Shown: piece after piece, positions 1 through 5,330 of the stretch
Position numbering within the stretch: the first letter of the stretch is position 1
Layout of the letters: each line of letters opens with the position of its first letter
From: Flavobacteriaceae bacterium
Lineage (GTDB): Bacteria > Bacteroidota > Bacteroidia > Flavobacteriales > Flavobacteriaceae
NCBI GenBank assembly: GCA_015488935.1
Contig: WFMU01000253.1
Coordinates: 1-5,330, forward strand
Direction: 5' to 3'
Length of the DNA stretch: 5,330 bases
Position numbers and translations under genes: made by a program
Notes under the pieces: model-generated
The model's database searches: none
Told to the model about the DNA's origin: nothing
Seen by the model: only the letters and a program-made list of their open reading frames with translations

Positions 1-675
1 CCAATATCCTTTGGAATTATCTATACTATTTGACGCAATAATTTTATCAAATACTTTGTGAGCTTCTTTATATTCTTGCAACTTAAAATACGATGCTCCT
101 AGATATAATAATTTATTTACTTCTTGTGTTTTATCTTTTGGAATGTGCGCAATAACGTCTTTATATTTATGTGCTCTATACAATATTTCTATTTTTGAAG
201 CTTCCTTATTAGTATCGGATTTCTCTATTAATGATGGAAATGTTTCCCAATTTGCATAGTCATTATAATAGGTATCCATAGTATCATTACCAAAATTATT
301 TTTTAATATAAAAAATACAATTAGCAATGCTGCTACAGAGCTTGTAGCAATGTACAGATAGCGCATAAACCCATTTTTTCTTTGTTTTTCTATTTGATAT
401 TCATCATTAACTGCTTTTAAATTATTAGCAATATTTTTATATACATCACTTTCTAATAACCGATCCATTTCTTTTTTTTCATCGGTATTATCAGCAACAA
501 AACGTTCTTGTTTTTTTCCTAATACGACATCTACCGAATCGTATAATGCCATAAGCTCTTTTAACGCTGCATCTGTTTTTAAGCGTTCTTCAAATAAAAT
601 AATTTCCTTTTCAGGCATTTTATGCTGTAGGTATGCTTCAATCTCTTCAAATATTTTTTCTGTACTATTACTCAT
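1..675 (-). CDS. Membrane-anchored TPR protein, probable anti-sigma regulator (C-terminus cut by window edge)
   Basis: An open frame runs from an ATG at 675-673 down to base 1 with no stop, giving 225 residues of a longer protein. The N-terminal part (about residues 10-45: AYLQHKMPEKEIILFEERL) has the pattern of an amphipathic helix followed by 'E..FE.RL..D..L' seen at the start of many Bacteroidota anti-sigma-like proteins. Residues 106-125 (YLYIATSSVAALLIVFFILK) form one transmembrane helix, preceded by the basic stretch KQRKNGFMR, so the N-terminus should be cytoplasmic and the C-terminus periplasmic. Residues about 186-225 (LLYLGASYFKLQEYKEAHKVF) look like a TPR helix pair. The start overlaps the sigma factor stop by four bases (ATGA), which implies translational coupling and a functional pair. 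Seen: frame, overlap, TM segment. Known: such pairs are common in this phylum. Inferred: it binds and restrains the sigma factor. It could instead be a positive co-regulator. Confidence 0.85.
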   Translation of the reverse strand, partial: MSNSTEKIFEEIEAYLQHKMPEKEIILFEERLKTDAALKELMALYDSVDVVLGKKQERFVADNTDEKKEMDRLLESDVYKNIANNLKAVNDEYQIEKQRKNGFMRYLYIATSSVAALLIVFFILKNNFGNDTMDTYYNDYANWETFPSLIEKSDTNKEASKIEILYRAHKYKDVIAHIPKDKTQEVNKLLYLGASYFKLQEYKEAHKVFDKIIASNSIDNSKGYW

Positions 676-1223
676 TTTGTTAGTTTTTTATATCTAGAGT
701 CTGCTTTAATAAGTTTTATTAATTGTGCTTTACACTTAAACACACGCTGTCGTACGGTATTAATTGTACTATACGATAGTTCTTCCATAATCTCTGCATA
801 AGTCATTTCAGAAAAATAACTTCCCAATACTTTTTTACAGTTATCCGATAACATCTGAAATTTATCGGTATAAAACTCCAAGCGTTGTTGTGCTAAAACA
901 AATTGACTTAAATCAACTCTTTCTTCTTTAAGTATAGCAAAGTCACTTTTTATTACCTTTCTACCTCTTATGGCTGTATTCCATCGGTTTCTACAGATAC
1001 CAAACAAATAACTTTCAAAGGATTTAATTTCTAGTTTTTTTGATTTATGCTTAATAATTAAATACATTAAAGCATCTTGAAAAACATCTTGTGCATCTTT
1101 TTCACTACCGCTATTATGTACAATATAAGATTCTATCTTTGGATAAAATTTCCTATAGATGATTCTAATAATCTTGTTATTATTTTCTATTAAAGCATTT
1201 AAAAATACTTCGCTTTGCTCCAT
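672..1223 (-). CDS. ECF-type RNA polymerase sigma-70 factor
   Basis: This 183-residue protein has the normal length and two-domain layout of an extracytoplasmic-function sigma factor. Region 2 lies at about residues 20-90: DAQDVFQDAL (43-52) matches the core-polymerase-binding region 2.2, and SYLFGICRNRWNTAIRGRK (71-89) matches the -10 melting and recognition helices. Region 4 lies at about 122-172: LSDNCKKVLGSYFSEMTYAEI, then a helix-turn-helix with STINTVRQRVFKCKAQL (152-168) that would contact the -35 element. It should direct RNA polymerase to a small set of promoters, probably including the divergent protease operon that begins 81 bp away. The ATG at 1223-1221 follows an A/G-rich leader without a clear Shine-Dalgarno site, as is usual in Bacteroidota. 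Its stop overlaps the start of the membrane regulator gene. The family is certain; the target promoters and inducing signal are unknown. Confidence 0.93.
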   Translation of the reverse strand: MEQSEVFLNALIENNNKIIRIIYRKFYPKIESYIVHNSGSEKDAQDVFQDALMYLIIKHKSKKLEIKSFESYLFGICRNRWNTAIRGRKVIKSDFAILKEERVDLSQFVLAQQRLEFYTDKFQMLSDNCKKVLGSYFSEMTYAEIMEELSYSTINTVRQRVFKCKAQLIKLIKADSRYKKLTK

Positions 1224-1304
1224 TTTTCTTTTCTTTTTTTTATTTTAGGGTAATATAATTATTCTTTTTGTACTATAAAGTAATTAAACCTTTAAAAATA
1301 AATA
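1224..1304. promoter_or_regulatory. Divergent promoter region between the sigma and protease operons
   Basis: This 81-bp AT-rich spacer separates the start codons of the sigma gene (minus) and the S8 protease gene (plus), so it must hold the promoters for both unless one is transcribed from elsewhere. On the plus strand, TCTTTTTG at 1263-1270 differs by one defined base from the Bacteroidota -7 element TAnnTTTG and lies about 35 bases before the ATG. I see no convincing -33 TTG at the right distance, so this is a weak candidate. No convincing element was found for the minus direction. An ECF-type promoter recognised by the encoded sigma could be here, but its consensus is unknown. Confidence 0.5.
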
Positions 1305-2552
1305 ATGATGAAATATACTAAAATACTTGCATTGCTTACAACATTTTTCCTTCTTTTTTCTTGTATGGATGAGAATGAAATTTCTAATACTTATGAAAAA
1401 TCTACATTGGTAAATCAAAACCAAAACCATCCATTAAATATTCCTGTCTATGCCAATGACCAATTAATTGTACAATACCAGCAAGGTGTTAGTGCTTTAC
1501 AAAAAATGCGTTTACGGAATTCTTTTGAAGTAATGAACTACAAAATTTGCGAAAATTGCGATGGATTAATTGAAAAATGGTTTTTTAGTCCTGACGTGAA
1601 TTTAGAACATAAAAAAGCATCTATTAAAGGTGATGAAGGCGCAGAGCCAGAAGGTATTATTAATGTTGATAATGAGTTTACTTTTAGATTTGAAAGAGAA
1701 AGTAATCAATCACACACAGGGAGCCAATTTCCTAGTTACGATAATAAGATTGCTCATAATAATGGTATCGTAATCGCGGTTTTTGATTCTGGTATTAACT
1801 ACAATTTTTCGGGATTTACCAATCCTTTTTTATACGATGCCAACAGATCTCCTCAATATTATCCTTCAAATTCTGGATGGAATTTTGTATCTCACAACAG
1901 CAATTTTTACGATGATTATTACATTCAGCATGGTACTAAAGTGAGTTATATTATTAACAAAACTTTAGATTCTCTTAATATACCTCATCAAATCCTTCCT
2001 GTTAAAGTTAGTGGAGCAAACGGCAAGGCTTCTTATTTTGATATTCTTTGTGGCATGTGTTTTATAGACCAAAAAGCAGATATTGCACAAATGAGTTTAG
2101 GTTGGTATAGTAATAGTAATGCGCCAATAAATACTATTTTTATTAATAAATTAAAAGAATATAGCAACCAAATACTTTTTGTAACTTCTGCTGGAAATAA
2201 TAATTCTAATAATGATGATATTTTACATTATCCATCTTCGTATCCACAAACAAATTTACTTGCAATTGCAGCCGCAAATAAATCGTTAACCAAATTTGCT
2301 TCTTTTTCTAATTTTGGCGATAATAGTGTTGATTTTTTAGCACCTGGTGAAAATATTTTTTTCGATAGTTCTACTCGAATTTCTGGCACTTCGTATGCTG
2401 CACCTTATGTTTCTGCTATTGCAGCCAAAATAATGTATCAAAATGGAAATGTTCCTCCCGACCAAATTGAAAATTTTTTAATTAATTATGGTACACCATT
2501 ACCTACTTTAACTGGATTGAAAAATACAAAATATAACCTTTTAATAAATTAG
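1305..2552 (+). CDS. S8 (subtilisin-like) serine protease, lipoprotein
   Basis: A 415-residue exported serine protease. Residues 1-20 are a lipoprotein signal (basic MMKYTK, hydrophobic core, lipobox LFSC with lipidated C20); the acidic MDENE after the cysteine resembles flavobacterial surface-export tags, so outer-membrane or surface display is possible. Residues about 45-130 form a propeptide-like domain (DQLIVQYQQGVSALQKMRL) of the inhibitor/chaperone kind. The catalytic domain (about 145-395) has all active-site elements: D161 in VIAVFDSGI, H209 in QHGTKV, oxyanion N298 in TSAGNN, and S363 in ISGTSYAAP. It ends soon after the catalytic fold, with no type IX secretion C-terminal domain. 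Besides C20, its only cysteines are two CxxC pairs (82/85 in the propeptide, 249/252 in the catalytic domain). Either ATG at 1305 or 1308 could start it. It precedes the TPR-CHAT gene by 38 bp, so the two are probably co-transcribed. Substrate unknown; cleavage of the CHAT partner or of the membrane regulator is inference. Confidence 0.95.
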   Translation: MMKYTKILALLTTFFLLFSCMDENEISNTYEKSTLVNQNQNHPLNIPVYANDQLIVQYQQGVSALQKMRLRNSFEVMNYKICENCDGLIEKWFFSPDVNLEHKKASIKGDEGAEPEGIINVDNEFTFRFERESNQSHTGSQFPSYDNKIAHNNGIVIAVFDSGINYNFSGFTNPFLYDANRSPQYYPSNSGWNFVSHNSNFYDDYYIQHGTKVSYIINKTLDSLNIPHQILPVKVSGANGKASYFDILCGMCFIDQKADIAQMSLGWYSNSNAPINTIFINKLKEYSNQILFVTSAGNNNSNNDDILHYPSSYPQTNLLAIAAANKSLTKFASFSNFGDNSVDFLAPGENIFFDSSTRISGTSYAAPYVSAIAAKIMYQNGNVPPDQIENFLINYGTPLPTLTGLKNTKYNLLIN

Positions 2553-2588
2553 TTTATCTTTATAGTTCATTCTATAATCAGATAAATT
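2551..2588 (+). promoter_or_regulatory. Hairpin filling the S8-CHAT intergenic gap
   Basis: The transcript can fold bases 2551-2565 against 2572-2588: nine pairs (2551-2559 with 2580-2588, one of them G-U), a two-base bulge (2578-2579), then six pairs (2560-2565 with 2572-2577) closing a six-base loop TTCATT. The base of the stem includes two bases of the S8 stop codon, and the 3' arm ends two bases before the CHAT start codon, covering the ribosome-loading region. There is no U-tract after it, so it is not a classic intrinsic terminator. Translational control or coupling between the two genes is the likeliest role. The stem is almost entirely A-T, so a chance fold is possible. Confidence 0.5.
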
Positions 2589-2590
2589 TA

Positions 2591-5086
2591 ATGATACTAA
2601 AGGGAACTGTCATTTTTATTTTTTTATTTTCAACTTTTGGCGTTGCACAGTCAAACCAATTTATTGTTGACTCTATTTATAATACAAAGTTAAATAATGC
2701 TGAAAAATTACATCAATTAATTTTTCAGCTTAATAAATACGATACGGTAAATCCTTCTGAGAATGTTGGTTACCTTTATCATAAAATAGGATTGCTCTAC
2801 TACAAAGAAAAAAAATATAAACAAGCCATTACTTTTACAAAAAAAGCAGTTTTACATCGAAGTTTAATAAAAAGTATTGATACTTTAAAACTACATCGAA
2901 GTTTGTATAACATTTCTATGTATTATAAAAAATTACATCTTTTAGATAGCTGCAAAGTTTATTTAACTAAAATTACAAACAATCAAAATGCCGATAAATA
3001 TACTATTAATGCCTATTATGGTTTGTCAGATATGGCAACAGACAATGGTGATTTTTTTATGGCTTTTAATTATTTAAAAAAATTATTTTCTTTAATAAAC
3101 CCAAACGATAATAATGCGCTAATCAAATACCATCAAACCTGTATTTATATATATACTGAAATGGGCGATTTTGCATCGAACAATATGGCAATTTTATACC
3201 ATAAAAAGGAAGTTGAAAAACTTATACCTAAAAAAATAGACAATAATTTCGCATCGATGTATAATAATATTGCAAATTATTACGATGGTATAGGCAAATC
3301 TGATGAGGCGATTTTATATTATAAAAAGGCATTAAAATATTATCTGAATAAAAAAGATACTACGCAAGTTGGAAATATTTATAATAATATTGGTGCTACA
3401 TTTGCTGCTAATAAAGCGTTTAAAAAAGCAAGTTTTTTTTTCAATAAAGGAATACAAGCTACAAATGACAAAACGGTACTTGCTAGAATTTACGACAATC
3501 AGGGTTATTATTTGCAAACTAAAAATGCTATTGATAAAACTGTTTTTTACAAAAAAGCAATTCAGTGTTTTACCAAAAAAGATGCTTTTCATATTTCTAA
3601 TGCATCCGAGCTTATTGCGCTAAAAAATCCATCAGACAAAAAAGATGTTTTAGGATATTTACTGGATTTGACAAATAGTTGGGTTACTATTTATGAAGAA
3701 AATGGCAATACCGATTTTTTAATTAAAGCAAAAAAAGGAATTTTAATAATTGACAAATTAGTTTCTTCTATAAGACTTAAAAGTGCAGCAGAAAAGTCGA
3801 AACTTTTTTGGATAAAAAAAGGAGTAAACACCTATATGCTTGGCGTTAAAATATGCTATTTACTTAATGATATAGGAACTGCTTTTTATTTCATGGAAAA
3901 AAATAAATCGCTCTTATTATTAGAAAATATTAGTGCAAGTACCATAACAAAAAGTAAGTCTTTACAAATAGCTTCCTTTAAAAAAAGTGTAAAAAAATGG
4001 ATTACTCCTTCTGCTTGTTTTGTGGAATTCATTTTAAATAAAAAAGATGGCTATGGTATTTTTTGTAGCAATGAAAAAAAGTTTTTTTATAGAATTAAAA
4101 ATATAGATATGCTTCTAAAAAATGTACAATCGCTTAAATTAAGTTGTACCAAACCTTTTAATTCTAGAATAGACTTCACTTCTTATGCAACTACATCTAA
4201 GCAAGTCTTTAATACACTTTTTCCTTTTAAAAATGCCTTTGATTTAATTTCAAATAAGAAACTTTTTATTATCCCAGATTTTAAACTTCAGAATTTAGCT
4301 TTTGAAACTCTAGTTCCAAATACAAATACAGTAGATAACTATCTTATTTATCATACCGAAATCTCTTATTTACAATCTATTTCTGTTTTAAATCAAATTC
4401 TTAACAAAAAACGCAATACTACCAAAGATTTACTGAATATTGCTCCAATAAATTTTCAGGATAGTACTTTAATTTCTATTCCGCAAACTAAAAAAAACGC
4501 ACTTCCTAATCCATTTTCTATAACTTCATTACATTATGCTAAAGCGAATAAAAATGCATTTATTAATGCCATAAACAAATATAAAATTATCCATATTAAC
4601 ACACATGCTGGTATTGATACTAAAAATAATAAACCTTGGATTGCTTTTTGGGATAAAAAACTATTCTTACAGGAATTAGATAAAATTCCTAATCAGGCTG
4701 ATTTAATTATTTTAGATGCTTGTAATAGTGCTAGTGGGAATCTTGCTGTTGGCGAAGGTATTTTAAGCCTTTCGAGAGGTTTTTTTCTTACTGGCACTAA
4801 AAGTGTCATTGCTTCTTTATGGAACGCCAATTTAAATAGTACCAATTTAATTTTAGCATCTTTTTATAGTGAATTGTCTAAAAACAATTCAAAATCAAAA
4901 GCATTACACCATGCTAAACTTCACTACTTAAAAAATGCACAATTATCTGAAAAATCACCTTACTACTGGGCTTCTATGATTTTAACTGGCGATTCGGATA
5001 CTATTCGTTTTCAGAAAAGAACTTCTCCTTTTTACTTTTTATTCTTATTGTTATTTCCAATTGGTTATCTATTACTTAAAAAATAA
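2591..5086 (+). CDS. Secreted TPR-CHAT caspase-like protease with C-terminal membrane tail
   Basis: An 831-residue protein. Residues 1-20 are a Sec signal peptide (ILKGTVIFIFLFSTFGVAQ, probable cleavage after AQ). TPR-like helix pairs follow at about 58-90, 101-128, 138-168, 225-253 (NNIANYYDGIGKSDEAILYY), 261-289 and 298-327. A helical segment with AFYFMEKNKSLLLLENI (431-447) leads into the CHAT domain, about 470-805: KLFIIPDFKLQNLAFETL (557-574), catalytic H672 in HINTHAG, catalytic C711 in ILDACNSASG, GEGILSLSRGFFLTGTKSVI (721-740), and the closing SPYYWASMILTGD (789-801). Residues about 812-829 form a transmembrane helix ending in KK. CHAT domains are clan CD His-Cys proteases related to caspases and separases; TPRs usually sense or bind partners. 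With a cleaved signal and a tail anchor, TPRs and protease should sit in the periplasm, held to the inner membrane. The gene is second in an operon with the S8 lipoprotein. Family assignment is strong; trigger and substrate are unknown. Confidence 0.94.
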   Translation: MILKGTVIFIFLFSTFGVAQSNQFIVDSIYNTKLNNAEKLHQLIFQLNKYDTVNPSENVGYLYHKIGLLYYKEKKYKQAITFTKKAVLHRSLIKSIDTLKLHRSLYNISMYYKKLHLLDSCKVYLTKITNNQNADKYTINAYYGLSDMATDNGDFFMAFNYLKKLFSLINPNDNNALIKYHQTCIYIYTEMGDFASNNMAILYHKKEVEKLIPKKIDNNFASMYNNIANYYDGIGKSDEAILYYKKALKYYLNKKDTTQVGNIYNNIGATFAANKAFKKASFFFNKGIQATNDKTVLARIYDNQGYYLQTKNAIDKTVFYKKAIQCFTKKDAFHISNASELIALKNPSDKKDVLGYLLDLTNSWVTIYEENGNTDFLIKAKKGILIIDKLVSSIRLKSAAEKSKLFWIKKGVNTYMLGVKICYLLNDIGTAFYFMEKNKSLLLLENISASTITKSKSLQIASFKKSVKKWITPSACFVEFILNKKDGYGIFCSNEKKFFYRIKNIDMLLKNVQSLKLSCTKPFNSRIDFTSYATTSKQVFNTLFPFKNAFDLISNKKLFIIPDFKLQNLAFETLVPNTNTVDNYLIYHTEISYLQSISVLNQILNKKRNTTKDLLNIAPINFQDSTLISIPQTKKNALPNPFSITSLHYAKANKNAFINAINKYKIIHINTHAGIDTKNNKPWIAFWDKKLFLQELDKIPNQADLIILDACNSASGNLAVGEGILSLSRGFFLTGTKSVIASLWNANLNSTNLILASFYSELSKNNSKSKALHHAKLHYLKNAQLSEKSPYYWASMILTGDSDTIRFQKRTSPFYFLFLLLFPIGYLLLKK

Positions 5087-5219
5087 TTTACAACGATGTT
5101 AATAAGTAAAACTGTTTTATATTTCTTACGCCATATATCTTATGTCTAGAAACAAAGCGGTTATATATTCTGCCAGACAACAATTATTAATTGACGGTAA
5201 AATATATCAAAATAAAAAA
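5087..5219. other. Convergent spacer between the TPR-CHAT gene and rnpB
   Basis: This 133-bp AT-rich stretch lies between two 3' ends. I find no clear intrinsic terminator for the protease operon: the only nearby dyad (TAAAA/TTTTA around 5107-5119) is five A-T pairs and too weak to call. No tRNA, repeat array or credible gene is visible. A 45-codon open frame from 5142 runs across it into antisense rnpB and is judged spurious. Confidence 0.6.
5209..5219 (-). terminator. U-tract downstream of rnpB
   Basis: Read on the minus strand, the end of the RNase P RNA (GGCTTATAGACT) is followed directly by TTTTTTATTTT. This is the expected position of a terminator U-run. The stem would be the P1 helix formed by the two ends of the RNA; its other half lies outside the window, so the stem cannot be checked. 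Confidence 0.45.
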
Positions 5220-5330
5220 GTCTATAAGCCGGATTCTGTATTGTGCCTAAACACAACCCTTATCATTTATCTGCGTTAGTTATTACTAACTAACTTTAGC
5301 TGTTCACCCCTTGAAGACTTGAGCGAGCAC
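5220..5330 (-). ncRNA. rnpB: RNase P RNA, 3' portion (5' part beyond the window)
   Basis: RNase P RNA is the catalytic subunit of the ribozyme that removes 5' leaders from pre-tRNAs. On the minus strand the sequence contains ACAGAATCCGGCTTAT (5239-5224), the near-invariant 3' signature of bacterial rnpB (E. coli has ACAGAACCCGGCTTAT). Just upstream is AGATAAATGAT, matching the conserved AGATGAATGAC of the E. coli molecule, with a TTGTG/CACAA hairpin between them (5241-5256). Before that is an eight-pair stem (5275-5282 with 5287-5294) closed by a GUAA loop, a GNRA tetraloop where helix P18 should be. The mature 3' end is placed near 5220 because a U-tract follows; that boundary may be off by a few bases. 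The gene is convergent with the protease operon and functionally unrelated. Confidence 0.93.

Noticed and set aside
1264..1280. CTTT...AAAG dyad in the divergent spacer as an operator
   Set aside because: Only four pairs around a nine-base centre in very AT-rich DNA; expected by chance.
2400..2552. Type IX secretion C-terminal domain on the S8 protease
   Set aside because: The protein ends about 50 residues after the catalytic serine, leaving no room for a sorting domain, and a lipobox already explains export.
2551..2588. Intergenic hairpin as a rho-independent terminator
   Set aside because: The stem is A-T rich and is followed by TTTAATG at the next start codon rather than a U-run, so termination here is unlikely.
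3332..3592. Minus-strand open frame inside the TPR-CHAT gene
   Set aside because: It lies wholly opposite well-supported TPR units and has a composition typical of antisense A/T-rich coding sequence.
3369..3623. Plus-strand open frame in another frame of the TPR-CHAT gene
   Set aside because: An out-of-frame shadow of the TPR region; lysine/isoleucine/leucine-rich with no domain or leader.
5142..5279. 45-codon plus-strand open frame beginning MSRNKAVIYS
   Set aside because: Its second half is the antisense of the conserved rnpB 3' end, it has no recognisable domain, and such frames opposite rnpB are common false genes.
1..5330. CRISPR array, insertion sequence or tRNA
   Set aside because: No regularly spaced repeats, no transposase frame and no cloverleaf were seen on either strand, although TPR-CHAT proteins can occur with type III-E CRISPR.

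Overview
The window is strongly AT-rich. A-rich leaders without clear Shine-Dalgarno sequences, flavobacterial-type lipoprotein and ECF sigma sequences, and the style of the proteins all point to Bacteroidota, most likely a member of Flavobacteriaceae. The genus cannot be told from this sequence.

Layout, left to right. (1) On the minus strand, reading out of the left edge, is a two-gene unit: an ECF-type sigma-70 factor (672-1223), followed with an ATGA overlap by a single-pass membrane protein with an anti-sigma-like N-terminus and a TPR-like C-terminus (675 down to 1, cut by the window edge). (2) An 81-bp divergent spacer (1224-1304) carries the promoters for both directions. (3) On the plus strand is a second two-gene unit: a subtilisin-like (S8) serine protease made as a lipoprotein (1305-2552), then a secreted TPR-CHAT caspase-like protease with a C-terminal membrane tail (2591-5086). 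The 38-bp gap between them is almost filled by a 15-pair hairpin. (4) After a 133-bp convergent spacer, the 3' end of the RNase P RNA gene (rnpB) enters from the right on the minus strand (5220-5330).

The four protein genes look like one envelope-located proteolytic module: an ECF sigma factor, its probable membrane-bound regulator, and two proteases of different catalytic type (Asp-His-Ser and His-Cys), both with their catalytic residues intact and both exported. The regulator's TPR part, the S8 lipoprotein and the TPR-CHAT protein are all predicted to lie outside the cytoplasm. A plausible inference is that the sigma factor controls the protease pair and that events in the periplasm are relayed through the membrane regulator. 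The individual families are well known. The complete circuit, its trigger and its targets cannot be read from the sequence and are the main point of interest. rnpB is an unrelated core gene next door.
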